A stretch of DNA of 34,405 bases from assembly GCA_947259095.1 (NCBI GenBank), contig CAMYLA010000038.1:20342-54746 (forward strand), written 5' to 3'. This document shows, piece after piece, positions 8,148 to 16,014 of the stretch (its first letter is position 1; the number at the start of each line of letters is the position of its first letter). Origin of the DNA: an uncultured Acidimicrobiaceae bacterium. Lineage in GTDB: Bacteria; Actinomycetota; Acidimicrobiia; Acidimicrobiales; SZUA-35. Under the pieces are notes generated by a model. That model was not told the DNA's origin. It ran no database searches and worked only from the letters and a program-made list of their open reading frames with translations. The position numbers and the translations under genes were made by a program.

Positions 8148-8660
8148 ATGCCCCTCAATCTCAGCATCGGTGACCGTTTCCCCGATGTGTCGATGGTGGA
8201 CGATCGGGGCGCCTCCCGGTCGATGGCCGAGCTGGCCGACGGGCAGCCACTGTTCCTGGCGTTCTTCCGGGGGCCGTGGTGACCCAAGTGTCAGCTGCAG
8301 CTGCGAGAACTGGTCGAGTTCTCTGAGTCAACCAAGGTCTCCTACCAGCGGATCGCCGCAGTGTCGGTCGATCCACCCCGGGTGCTGGAGGCGTTCAAAG
8401 CGGGCCTCGGCGCCCGGTTCCCGTTCCTGAGCGACGAGGACCGAGCGGTGACCGACCGCCTGGACATCGCCGAGCGCTCCGATGCCCGGCACGGACCGTT
8501 GCCGGTGCCGTTCACCTTTGCCCTGCTGCCCGATCTGACCATCACCCACATCTGGAACGGCTGGTACTTCGTCGGTCGGCCCTCGCCGGAGGAGCTGCGC
8601 CAGGCGGCGCGGGAGATCACCGGCCTGGTCGTCTCCGATCTCGACTTCCGGGGCGACTGA
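8148..8660 (+). CDS. Redoxin/AhpC-TSA-like selenoprotein (UGA-45 read as selenocysteine)
   Basis: From ATG 8148, behind AGGAGGAA at 8136-8143, the frame runs 171 codons to the stop at 8658-8660 with a single internal TGA at codon 45 (8280-8282). Around it the protein reads FFRGPW-TGA-PKC, exactly where thioredoxin-fold peroxiredoxin-like proteins have GPWCPKC. The TGA therefore takes the place of the first active-site cysteine, with C48 as the resolving residue. Coding character is intact on both sides: the thioredoxin-fold strand PLFLAFFRG before, and QLQLRELVEF, AAVSVD, FPFLSD and PFTFALLPD after. A hairpin 29 nt downstream fits a bacterial SECIS. The product should be a 170-residue cytosolic thiol/selenol peroxidase or reductase. 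A nonsense-mutated pseudogene is the alternative. Automated callers would probably split it and report only the 3' part from about 8361. Confidence 0.85.
8305..8323 (+). promoter_or_regulatory. Candidate bacterial SECIS stem-loop
   Basis: A perfect 7-bp stem, GAGAACT (8305-8311) with AGTTCTC (8317-8323), encloses a 5-nt loop GGTCG (8312-8316). There are 29 nt between the UGA (8280-8282) and the loop. A small apical loop with G in its first two positions, 16-37 nt after the UGA, is the published description of bacterial SECIS elements. The GGUC core also matches the Escherichia coli fdhF loop recognised by SelB. Confidence 0.75.
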
Positions 8661-8699
8661 GCGGCGGCCGCCCAACCAGCCTCCTGCAGCCGATCGCGG

Positions 8700-9425
8700 T
8701 CAGGCGCCGAGGCCTGGGCCTCCGATGTGAAGGTAGAGGAAGGCCAGGGTCTCGGTCCATGCGGTTGCGGCGATCTCGGGTTGGGAGAAGTGGGGAGCAA
8801 AGCCGTTGTCGAACGCATGACCCCCGCCCTTGTGGACCTGCACCGTGATTTCGTTGTGGTCGGCGACGGCAGCCTTGATCTTGTCGACGTCAGCCATCGG
8901 GAGGTACGGATCGTCATCGCCGAAATGGAACAGGATGGGGCAGTCGACCTTGTCAAGATGGCCGAGGAGATCAGCCGTTCCCGAACCGTAGTAGGAGACG
9001 ACGCAGGTTGGATCGAGATGTGCCGCCACCCGGAACGCTTGGGTTCCGCCGAAGCAGAATCCGATCACGCCGGTGGCGCCCTGCGTCTCGTCCAGCGACC
9101 GGAGGTGTTGGAGCGCATCGCCGAGATCGGACAATCCAGCAACGGGATCGTAGCGGCCTGCCAGTTCGATGGCCGGGGGGATGGTGGCCTGATCCGACGA
9201 ATCGAATTCGACCCCCGGTTCGAGGCGCCAGAAGAGGTCCGGGGCCAGCGCCACGTAGCCGACCGATGCCAGCCGATCGCAGACATCGCGGATGTAGGCG
9301 TTCACGCCGAACACCTCCTGGATGACGAGCACACCCGGGCCGTGGCCCCCAGCCGGGATCGACACGTACGAGGAAAACGTGCCGCTGTCGCTGGTACCGA
9401 CGGTCTCGAATCGATTCGTGGTCAT
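8700..9425 (-). CDS. Dienelactone hydrolase family protein
   Basis: This 241-residue alpha/beta hydrolase has the dienelactone-hydrolase layout: early acidic residue E37 in QEVFG, nucleophile C124 in GFCFGG, an aspartate in FHFGDDDPY (170-172) and H203 in GGGHAF. The nucleophile elbow carries Cys rather than Ser, as in true dienelactone hydrolases. No signal peptide is present, so it is cytosolic. It follows the FemAB-type gene on the same strand after a 101-bp gap holding a hairpin, so it may be a separate unit. It is convergent with the selenoprotein gene. The substrate is unknown; many such paralogues cleave esters outside aromatic degradation. Confidence 0.88.
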   Translation of the reverse strand: MTTNRFETVGTSDSGTFSSYVSIPAGGHGPGVLVIQEVFGVNAYIRDVCDRLASVGYVALAPDLFWRLEPGVEFDSSDQATIPPAIELAGRYDPVAGLSDLGDALQHLRSLDETQGATGVIGFCFGGTQAFRVAAHLDPTCVVSYYGSGTADLLGHLDKVDCPILFHFGDDDPYLPMADVDKIKAAVADHNEITVQVHKGGGHAFDNGFAPHFSQPEIAATAWTETLAFLYLHIGGPGLGA

Positions 9426-9504
9426 GAGCCAACCGTACTCATGGTCGACGATCAGGTTCAGGGCCGAATGTCACAAACCGATGCCGGAGGACCAGATCGA
9501 GCAT

Positions 9505-9525
9505 CGCCCGTCCGCCGGACGGACG
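9505..9525 (-). terminator. Hairpin directly after the last FemAB-type gene
   Basis: In the minus-strand transcript a 9-bp stem (arms 9525-9517 and 9513-9505, including one U-G pair) with a 3-nt loop begins 1 nt after the stop codon at 9527. No U tract follows. It is likely to end or stabilise the exopolysaccharide transcript. Confidence 0.45.
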
Positions 9526-9526
9526 C

Positions 9527-10693
9527 TCAACAGAACAGACGGTACAGCACCTGGCTGGCCTGGCGCCCGAGGGCATCGGGACACTGCGGGGCGGTCAGGA
9601 CCCGGGTGGCCAGGGGCAGGGCCCGATCCAGTTGGCGGGCCGTCCACGGTCGGGGTCCACCGTCCCGCCGCAGCACCACGACCTCCCCCTGCCCGGTGGC
9701 GTACTTGTTCTTGTAGCGAATGAGGCCGGGCTGGTCGAGGTCGCTGACGCCGAAGTCGAACCAGCGGCACCCCCACCGGCGGGCGGCGACCATGGCCTCC
9801 CACATGACGGCGTCGTTGGCTCGAACCGGCCACCCCGCCGGGGTCGAGGCGTTGAGCTTGTAGTAGGCCCAGTCGCCGTGACGGAGCAGGATCACCCCGG
9901 CCACCGCATCGCCGCCGGGCCCGGACTCGTCGAGGCGGGCCAGGACGACCCGGAGCCGGTCGGGGCCGAAGTGCTGATGCATGGCGGTGAAGAATGACCA
10001 GGGCTGGGCCAGCATCCGGTACTTGGTCTTGCGCAACCCCAGGTGGAGCCGGTGGTACTCGTCGAGGGCCTCGAGATCCGATCTGACCTCGACCCGAACC
10101 CCGGACCGACGGCTGCGACGGATGTTCTGCCGTGCCCCGGAGGCCAGCTGTGACCACAGCTCGTCGCCGTCGGTGGCCCCGAGTTCGGGGCCGGCTGGAG
10201 GCAGCTCGGTCCAGTGCCAGGCCAGTCGCCCGGCCTCGGCCAGGTTCAGACCGATCCGATACCGCTCGCAGTCATCGGGGTCCACCGCGCCACGATCCGG
10301 GCCGCCGGCGGTGGCGAGTCGCATTCGGGTCGCCAGCGGGACGGGAGCCGAGGTCCGTTCCGGCACGAGTGGGATCAGACCCTCGGGGCCGATCGGACCG
10401 ATCGGTCCGGCGAAGTCGCTGAACGGCAACGAGACCAACCGGCGGCCTCGGGCGTCGGCAACCTCGACCCAGGCCAGCCCGCCGGCTACGGGATCGGCGA
10501 TGTCGTGATCGGTCGTCACGAGGGCCTGGGGACGCAGTCCGTAGCCATCGCGCAGTACCCGAAGCCAGGCTGTCGAGTGGAAAAGGCTTCCCGATCGATC
10601 GGCCAACTCGGCCCATATGTCGTCAAGACAGGGGTCGCAGATGCGGGTCGCGCCGGTGGGCGCCGGCGTTGGGGCGGTGAGTATCGTCCTCAT
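9527..10693 (-). CDS. FemAB/GNAT-like acyl or aminoacyl transferase (BioF2-like domain)
   Basis: Starting at ATG 10693, which forms an ATGA overlap with the upstream stop (10690-10692), this encodes 388 residues. The C-terminal half carries the FemAB-like GNAT fold: a QNIRRSRRSGV basic segment, a YHRLHLGLRKTKY helix, an AGVILLRHGDWAYYKLNAS core strand and DFGVSDLDQPGLIRYKNKY. These proteins transfer acyl or aminoacyl groups to lipid-linked sugars, peptidoglycan precursors or exopolysaccharide. The position at the end of the polysaccharide operon and the neighbouring paralogue suggest decoration of the polymer or its lipid carrier. No signal peptide is visible. The substrate cannot be read from sequence. 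A longer frame upstream overlaps the neighbour and is unlikely. Confidence 0.8.
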   Translation of the reverse strand: MRTILTAPTPAPTGATRICDPCLDDIWAELADRSGSLFHSTAWLRVLRDGYGLRPQALVTTDHDIADPVAGGLAWVEVADARGRRLVSLPFSDFAGPIGPIGPEGLIPLVPERTSAPVPLATRMRLATAGGPDRGAVDPDDCERYRIGLNLAEAGRLAWHWTELPPAGPELGATDGDELWSQLASGARQNIRRSRRSGVRVEVRSDLEALDEYHRLHLGLRKTKYRMLAQPWSFFTAMHQHFGPDRLRVVLARLDESGPGGDAVAGVILLRHGDWAYYKLNASTPAGWPVRANDAVMWEAMVAARRWGCRWFDFGVSDLDQPGLIRYKNKYATGQGEVVVLRRDGGPRPWTARQLDRALPLATRVLTAPQCPDALGRQASQVLYRLFC

Positions 10694-11775
10694 GTCCGAC
10701 GCATCCAGTTCACGACCCGACCGCCGAGACCCCGGTCGTCCAGCAGCTTGGACGGTAACCGGTAGGTCAGGTGGCCCGATGGGCGGAGGACCTTCTCGTA
10801 GGTGTCGGGATACACCGCAACCCGGCCACCCCAGCCGAGCTTGAACTCCGATCCGGTGCCACGGATCACCGAGCTGGCATCGCTCAGCAGCGCCTCCATG
10901 GCCACCGCTCGTGGCAGGCCGCCGAGATCGAAGTACTGGAAGCCGGCGCCGTTGGCCCACGACATCATGGCCCAGTTGATGGCCTCGTTGACGAAGGCCT
11001 GGCGGGCCTCATCGGAGCCATCCCAGCCGGTGAGCTTGAATTCGGCATAGGGCCCGAAGGCCACCACGGTGCCGGCGGCCCGAACCTTCCCCCCGAGCCG
11101 GGCCAGGAACAGCCGCAGATGCCCGGCTCCGTGCAGGGCCTGCCACTGGCGGTGCAGGTAGTCGTCGGACATCGGCAGGAAGCCGTGGCGTTGGGCCGAG
11201 GCCACGTGGAGCCGGAGCAGCGTGTCCAGGTCTCGGTCGCCGCCCTGTTCGATCACCACCCCCTTGCGGCCCGAGCGGCGCACCGCACTTCGCCGGGTCT
11301 TGGCCAACCTGGCGAACAGCTCGTCGTCGGCCAGACCGAGCTCGACCTCCAGGGTGGCGGTGGTGGCCACCGCCACCGGTGCCGGTCGGAAGCCTCGGCT
11401 CTCCAGCACCGGGGCGGTGGTGGTATCGCCGCGGGCGGGCTGAATGAACAGCACCGAGCACCCGGCCCGCTCGGCCTCGGTCTCGATTGCCTCCACCGTC
11501 CTGTCGGCCACGGCGGCATCGCATCGGTGGTCTTCGGCGACCAGCGGGCCGTATGGGACATAGGCGGCGGTGGCCGCAGGACCCAGACGCCGTAGCAGCA
11601 ACTGCGCTCCGGCCGTCAGCTGGTGACCGTCCCGAATCAGGACCCGCCGGGCCGAGGTTCGAGGCCCCTTGGCCGAGGCCCAGTGCGACGTCTGGTACAC
11701 GTTGGCGTCTGGGAAACCGGAAACGGCATCGTCCCAATCGGCGGTTGAAATGGCGGCATCAACCATGGTGGTCAT
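10690..11775 (-). CDS. FemAB family transferase (lipid II:glycine glycyltransferase-like)
   Basis: This 361-residue protein starts at ATG 11775 in an ATGA overlap with the flippase stop, behind GGAGGTGAAC. It shows the FemAB two-GNAT layout: an N-terminal half with YQTSHWASAKG and YVPYGPL, then LAKTRRSAVRRSGRKG, a central FLARLGGKVRAAGTVVAF strand and the C-terminal FQYFDLGG and EFKLGWGG blocks. FemX/FemAB enzymes use aminoacyl-tRNA to extend lipid II; related proteins occur in exopolysaccharide loci. It lacks an obvious coiled-coil tRNA-synthetase-like arm. Together with the next gene it forms a paralogous pair. A role in modifying a lipid-linked glycan is inference; membership in FemAB is well supported. 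Confidence 0.85.
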   Translation of the reverse strand: MTTMVDAAISTADWDDAVSGFPDANVYQTSHWASAKGPRTSARRVLIRDGHQLTAGAQLLLRRLGPAATAAYVPYGPLVAEDHRCDAAVADRTVEAIETEAERAGCSVLFIQPARGDTTTAPVLESRGFRPAPVAVATTATLEVELGLADDELFARLAKTRRSAVRRSGRKGVVIEQGGDRDLDTLLRLHVASAQRHGFLPMSDDYLHRQWQALHGAGHLRLFLARLGGKVRAAGTVVAFGPYAEFKLTGWDGSDEARQAFVNEAINWAMMSWANGAGFQYFDLGGLPRAVAMEALLSDASSVIRGTGSEFKLGWGGRVAVYPDTYEKVLRPSGHLTYRLPSKLLDDRGLGGRVVNWMRRT

Positions 11776-13085
11776 GCGGGTTCACCTCCTGCCGCCCTCG
11801 GCCGGGAGGCCCAGCCGAGGGTCAGCCATAGCAGTGCGATGTACAGGGCAGAGCTGAGGAGCGAGGCGTACACGGCCCCCCGCCAGCCGAGCCCGGGGAT
11901 CCAGGCCAGGTTGAGCACGATGTTGACCACCCCGACCAGGAGGGTCAGCGCAACCCGTTGGCCATGATGACCCGAGCTGGTGAGGGCGGTGGCGGCGAAG
12001 ATCTCCAGTACCAGCAGCAACGGCACCAGGCTGAGCCAGGGCAGGATGTCGGCCGCTTCGGCGTAGCTCGACCCCAACAGCCCGGCCACGGTGTCGCCAA
12101 GCACCATCCAGGCCGCCACGGACACAATGCCGTAGATGCTGCCCAGTGCCGTGAACTTCCAGGCCAGCCGCCGAGCCTCGGCCGCCCCGTTCGGAACCTG
12201 CCCTCCGGCTCGCCACAGTCGGGCGTTGACCGCTTGCAGCGCGGCCAGAACCGGAGCGATCGACACGGTCAGCAGCCGGCGGGCGGCGGCGTAGAGGCCG
12301 GCGTCGGCCTCGTAGTCGAGACGGACCAGGAGCACGTTGTCGCTGGTGGCCAACAGCCGTTCGGCCCCGAACCCGACGCTGTATGGCACGCCGGCTCTCA
12401 CATCGTGCCACCGGGGCCGGCGAGCTCCGATCAGGCGGCCAACGGTCGACACCTGGGCGACGGCCAGTACCACCAGCCCGATGCCGATGGTGGCGGCGAT
12501 CCACAGCCCCAGGCCGGGATCGTCGACGGCGAGGACGATCCCGAGGGCGGCACCGGCCCGTGCCAGCCCGTACACCGACCAGGCCACCGCCTTGGCCACC
12601 AGCCGTTCATTGGCCTGGGCGGCAAACAGGGTGGTCTCCACCAGCCCCAGGAGCACCATCTCACCAAACCCGATCCCGAGGAACCAGCGCCACGGCATCT
12701 GGGGCATGATCAGCGGCCGGGCCGCCAGGGCCAGCAGCCCCAAGCCGGCGGAACCGACGAGCGTCATGCCGTTGGCGACGGCCAGGGCATCGGCCGTCGA
12801 CCACGACTCGGTGGTCACCCGCCGCAAGACCAGCCATCCTCCCCCGAGACCGGCGAACGGGAACAGCATGGCAAAGAGCCCGGTGGTGGCGACGAGCAGC
12901 CCGAGCTCAGCGGGCTCGAAGATACGGACGAGGATGAGGAAGGCCCCGAACGAGCCGATCAGCCGCACCCCTTCGCCCGTCAGGCTCCAGACCAGGTTGC
13001 CGACCGCCGAGCCGGTCGGGCGGTCCCCGACCGGCTCGGTTCCGGGCCGGGGCGCACCGGCCGATGGGGCGTCGAGGGTTGTCAC
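11772..13085 (-). CDS. Wzx-type polysaccharide flippase (MOP superfamily)
   Basis: This 437-residue, strongly hydrophobic protein has about 12 predicted membrane helices and the pattern of Wzx/MATE-like lipid-linked oligosaccharide flippases. An amphipathic N-terminal part (GNLVWSLTGEGVRLIGSF) precedes the first helix, and conserved arginines precede ERLLATSDNVLLVRLDYEADAGLYAAARR. The GTG start at 13085 is chosen because it makes a GTGA overlap with the preceding stop; a far longer frame extends upstream but only shadows the epimerase. It should move undecaprenyl-linked repeat units across the cytoplasmic membrane, between the initiating transferase and the polymerase encoded in the same operon. 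Confidence 0.87.
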   Translation of the reverse strand: MTTLDAPSAGAPRPGTEPVGDRPTGSAVGNLVWSLTGEGVRLIGSFGAFLILVRIFEPAELGLLVATTGLFAMLFPFAGLGGGWLVLRRVTTESWSTADALAVANGMTLVGSAGLGLLALAARPLIMPQMPWRWFLGIGFGEMVLLGLVETTLFAAQANERLVAKAVAWSVYGLARAGAALGIVLAVDDPGLGLWIAATIGIGLVVLAVAQVSTVGRLIGARRPRWHDVRAGVPYSVGFGAERLLATSDNVLLVRLDYEADAGLYAAARRLLTVSIAPVLAALQAVNARLWRAGGQVPNGAAEARRLAWKFTALGSIYGIVSVAAWMVLGDTVAGLLGSSYAEAADILPWLSLVPLLLVLEIFAATALTSSGHHGQRVALTLLVGVVNIVLNLAWIPGLGWRGAVYASLLSSALYIALLWLTLGWASRPRAAGGEPA

Positions 13086-14137
13086 GGTTCGGCCCGCCCC
13101 GGTGGAGCGTCGCCTGCCTCGTCGCGCCACAGCTCCGGACGGTTGCGCAACCAGGCCACCTCTTCGGTCAGGCCGTCGGTGAGGTCGATGCCGGGGCTGA
13201 AGCCGGTGACGTCTCGGAGGCGGGCGGGGTCGACCACCACCGACACCGGGGCTCGGCTCGGGGCCAACACCGTCGGCTCCAGCTGGGGGTCGACCAGGCC
13301 GAGGATCGAGCGGGCCAGGTCGAGCGTCGTCGTGGCCTTGCCGGTGCCAAGGTTGACCACAGACAGGCCGGGGGAGAAGCCGCAGCGGTTCGGTCCGGTG
13401 GCGGCCACCGAGGCGGCCAGGCCCCGGGCCACGTCGGCCACATGGATGTAGTCGCGCTCGTCGTCGGCCACCGCGACCTCGGGCCGCTGACCGGCCAGGG
13501 CTCGGCGGATGAAGTTGGGAGCTGCCCGAGGCACGGTCTCGGTCGGGCCGTACGCAGTGGCGATCCGGACCGCGATCGCCCGCCGATCGCCCTCGGCCCA
13601 CCAGCCCAGTGCCTGTTCCAGGTCGTGTTTGGCCTGTCCATAGGGCGAATCGGGCCGCACCGGCTGATGTTCGGAGATCGGCTCCCGGTGGCGACGGCCG
13701 TAGACCAGTGCGCTGCTGGCTGCGCACACGGTGGTGATCCGGGGGCCGAGGCGTCCCAGCATGTCGATCGAGGCCACGACGTTGGCCTCGACCTCCTGGC
13801 GGTAGTTCGTGAGCGGGTCGGTGGCCGGCGGCTCCAGGTAGCCGATGTGGACGACGGTGTCGACCTCGGACAGCAGTCCCGTGGCCTGGGCATGGTCCCA
13901 CCACGACGGTGGGTATGGCCAGCGGGTCCCGGTGGCCACGAATGAGATCCGGCCATCGGCGACCGGTGAGGCGAGCTGGGGTCGGGGGCCGGGATCGCGA
14001 TCGATGGCCAGCACCGTTGCCCCCTGGGCGGCCAGTTCGGCGGCGGTGAAGGCGCCGATGAAACCGGCCGCTCCGGTCACCAAAACGGTGCGGCCCTCCA
14101 GCTCCCGACCATCGATCGATGGCGTCACCGGGCTCAC
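13082..14137 (-). CDS. NAD-dependent epimerase/dehydratase (extended SDR)
   Basis: A 351-residue extended short-chain dehydrogenase. The Rossmann motif TGAAGFIG is at 21-28, the acidic cofactor residue is in AIDRD, the active-site serine lies in ASSALVYG at 140-147 and the catalytic pair is Y166/K170 in YGQAK. GTG 14137 is taken as the start: it overlaps the previous stop as GTGA and has AGAGGAAC just upstream. The C-terminal half contains the substrate-binding DERDYIHVADVARG segment typical of UDP-sugar epimerases. It probably supplies a modified nucleotide sugar for the repeat unit. The exact sugar cannot be assigned. Confidence 0.87.
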   Translation of the reverse strand: MSPVTPSIDGRELEGRTVLVTGAAGFIGAFTAAELAAQGATVLAIDRDPGPRPQLASPVADGRISFVATGTRWPYPPSWWDHAQATGLLSEVDTVVHIGYLEPPATDPLTNYRQEVEANVVASIDMLGRLGPRITTVCAASSALVYGRRHREPISEHQPVRPDSPYGQAKHDLEQALGWWAEGDRRAIAVRIATAYGPTETVPRAAPNFIRRALAGQRPEVAVADDERDYIHVADVARGLAASVAATGPNRCGFSPGLSVVNLGTGKATTTLDLARSILGLVDPQLEPTVLAPSRAPVSVVVDPARLRDVTGFSPGIDLTDGLTEEVAWLRNRPELWRDEAGDAPPGRAEP

Positions 14138-15249
14138 CAGTTCCTCTGGCTGTCTTCGGCCAGCCAGCGTTCGGCATCGATCCCCTGTTCGTCCACCCAG
14201 TCGACGTAGCGCCTGAGGCCCTCGTCGATCGACACGGTCGGCTGCCACCCGATGAGGCACGTGGCCTTGGTCGTATCGGCGAGGTGGCGGTCGAGGTCAC
14301 CGGGTCGGGGTTCGTCGAACACCGGTTGTTCGCCGCACCGGTCGAAGATGGCCAGGACCTTCTCGGCGAGTTGGCGGATCGAGATCTCCTGACCGCGAGC
14401 GATGTTCACGGTCTGGCCCACCAGTTTGTCCTCGGCGGCCACGGCGCAGATGCCTCGGGCCGTGTCCTCGACCCAGGTGAAATCGCGGGTCTGCAGGCCC
14501 GATCCGAAGATGACGGGCCGGGATCCAACGATGGTCCGCATCACGAACTTGGGAATGACCTCGGACCCCAGACCTCGGTGGGGTTCCCGCGGTCCGTAGG
14601 TGTTGAACGGCCGGACCACCGTGACCTCCATCCCATGGGTCCGTCGGAGGGCGAGGCTGTAGGCCTCGCCCACCAGTTTGGAGGCGCCGTAGACGGTGGT
14701 CGGTTCCATCGGATGATCCTCGGCCATCGGCACGCAACGGGCGGTGCCATAGGCCTCCGACGACGACACGTAGAGCAGGCGGCCCACGTTGTTGCGGTGG
14801 GCGGCCAACCCCACGTTCAGGGTTCCGGTGGCATTGACCTCATGGACGAGCTCCGGCTGGTTGAGGCTGGTCCGGATGCAGGCCACCGCCATGTGGATGA
14901 CCACATCGGCGTCGGCCACCAGCTGATGCATGGCGTCGGCGTCGCGGATATCGGCTTCGACGAACTCGACCGTCCCCGGCGCCTTGCCCCTATCGCCGTT
15001 GGTGCCTTTGCCGTTGGTCTCGCTGCCGTTGGTGTCTTTGCCGTTGGTCTCGCTGCCGTTGGTCTCGCTGCCGTTGGTCTCGCTGCCGTTGACGCCGTGA
15101 AGGTGGCGGCCGAGGTTGTCCAAGGACCCGGTGGACAGATTGTCGATGACGACCACGTGGTTCCCGTTGGCCGCAAGGAGGTCGACCACATGGCTCCCGA
15201 TGAAGCCCGCACCGCCGGTGACGATGATTCGTTGATTCTCTGGTTTCAT
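14134..15249 (-). CDS. Extended SDR sugar-nucleotide enzyme with an NGSET-repeat insertion
   Basis: A 371-residue enzyme with the extended-SDR signature: TGGAGFIG at 11-18, acidic residue in [15 protein letters not shown] at 162-168, catalytic Y187/K191 in YGASK, and [12 protein letters not shown] downstream, as in UDP-glucuronate decarboxylases and UDP-glucose 4-epimerases. Start ATG 15249 has GGAGGAAC upstream. The oddity is residues 54-85, six [15 protein letters not shown] units inserted after the second beta-strand, where relatives have a short loop. This loop is on the surface in known SDR folds, so activity is probably kept. It follows the initiating transferase gene after a 63-nt gap. 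Confidence 0.88.
   Translation of the reverse strand: MKPENQRIIVTGGAGFIGSHVVDLLAANGNHVVVIDNLSTGSLDNLGRHLHGVNGSETNGSETNGSETNGKDTNGSETNGKGTNGDRGKAPGTVEFVEADIRDADAMHQLVADADVVIHMAVACIRTSLNQPELVHEVNATGTLNVGLAAHRNNVGRLLYVSSSEAYGTARCVPMAEDHPMEPTTVYGASKLVGEAYSLALRRTHGMEVTVVRPFNTYGPREPHRGLGSEVIPKFVMRTIVGSRPVIFGSGLQTRDFTWVEDTARGICAVAAEDKLVGQTVNIARGQEISIRQLAEKVLAIFDRCGEQPVFDEPRPGDLDRHLADTTKATCLIGWQPTVSIDEGLRRYVDWVDEQGIDAERWLAEDSQRNW
15001..15090 (-). repeat. In-frame 15-bp minisatellite inside the SDR gene
   Basis: Six contiguous 15-bp units (consensus on the minus strand AACGGCAGCGAGACC) encode NGSET x3, [10 protein letters not shown] and NGKGT. Several units are identical in DNA, implying recent slippage expansion. 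Confidence 0.92.
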
Positions 15250-15312
15250 GATTTGAAGTTCCTCCAGCCACCCGCCGTACAGAACGGTTTCTTTCTCGGA
15301 CCTGGCGCTCGA

Positions 15313-16014
15313 TCAACCCGCCCGGGCCGGCATGGCCAAGACCGGGATGGTGCGGAGCAGGATCCTCAGGTCCTGCGCCAGCGACCAGCTATCGGTGTAG
15401 ACGACGTCGAGTTCGAGCATGTCCATCAACGAAAGATGGCTTCGCCCGCTCACCTGCCACAGACCGGTGAGGCCCGGGAGCACGGTGAAGCGGCGGTAGT
15501 GATGGGGTTCGTAGTGTTCCAGCGAGTAGGCCATGTCGGGTCGGGGCCCGACCAGGCTCATCTCCCCGTTGACCACATTGACCAGCTGGGGCAGTTCATC
15601 GATGCTGAGTTGCCGGATGATTCGTCCCACTGCGGTCACCCGGTCGTCGTCGGTGACCTTGTAGTGGCTGATGGCGTCGATCCTGCCGCGGGACCACAGG
15701 TCAACCTCGAGGCTGAGGAACCGGCGGTGGATCTCGGGGTCGGCGTCGACCCGCATCGAACGGAACTTGTAGACCGTGAATGGGCGTCGGTCGAGTCCGA
15801 GCCTGGTCTGACGGAAGATGACGGGCCCGGCCGACGTCAGGCGGATGGCCAGGGCCACCGCGCCGAGCAGCGGGGACAGTGCGACCAGCAGGATTGAGGC
15901 GCCAACGACGTCGAGGATGCGCTTGATCCGGAGCTGCACCGATCGTATGGTGACCCACGGCCACCGAGCCGGAGCGGCGCCGGACTGTCGCTTGGTCCTG
16001 GTCGCAACCGTCAT
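15313..16014 (-). CDS. Initiating sugar-1-phosphate transferase (PglC/WbaP-type)
   Basis: A 233-residue bacterial sugar transferase (polyprenyl-phosphate glycosyl-1-phosphate transferase). After a basic N-terminus, the re-entrant membrane helix KRILDVVGAS through ALSPLLG (about 31-56) leads into PVIFRQTRLG, KFRSMRVDAD (83-92), the catalytic-type DELPQLVNVV (139-148), MSLVGPRPD (152-160) and PGLTGLWQVSGRS (180-192). Size and the single hydrophobic hairpin fit the short PglC/WecP-like form, without the extra four-helix domain of WbaP. ATG 16014 overlaps the upstream stop as ATGA. It loads the first sugar phosphate onto undecaprenyl phosphate, so it defines the locus as lipid-carrier-dependent polysaccharide synthesis. 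Confidence 0.93.
   Translation of the reverse strand: MTVATRTKRQSGAAPARWPWVTIRSVQLRIKRILDVVGASILLVALSPLLGAVALAIRLTSAGPVIFRQTRLGLDRRPFTVYKFRSMRVDADPEIHRRFLSLEVDLWSRGRIDAISHYKVTDDDRVTAVGRIIRQLSIDELPQLVNVVNGEMSLVGPRPDMAYSLEHYEPHHYRRFTVLPGLTGLWQVSGRSHLSLMDMLELDVVYTDSWSLAQDLRILLRTIPVLAMPARAG

Noticed and set aside
8148..8282. Selenoprotein gene as a pseudogene truncated by a nonsense codon
   Set aside because: The single TGA hits exactly the catalytic Cys position, the frame is otherwise intact, and a SECIS-like loop follows; random decay would rarely give this.
13086..14300. N-terminal extension of the flippase frame
   Set aside because: It overlaps the epimerase fully and is not membrane-like; GTG 13085 in a GTGA overlap is the natural start.
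15001..15090. CRISPR-like repeat
   Set aside because: Contiguous 15-bp units without spacers, in frame in a coding gene; a minisatellite.
14119..15897. 592-codon plus-strand frame
   Set aside because: Antisense to the SDR and initiating transferase genes, both with complete motifs.
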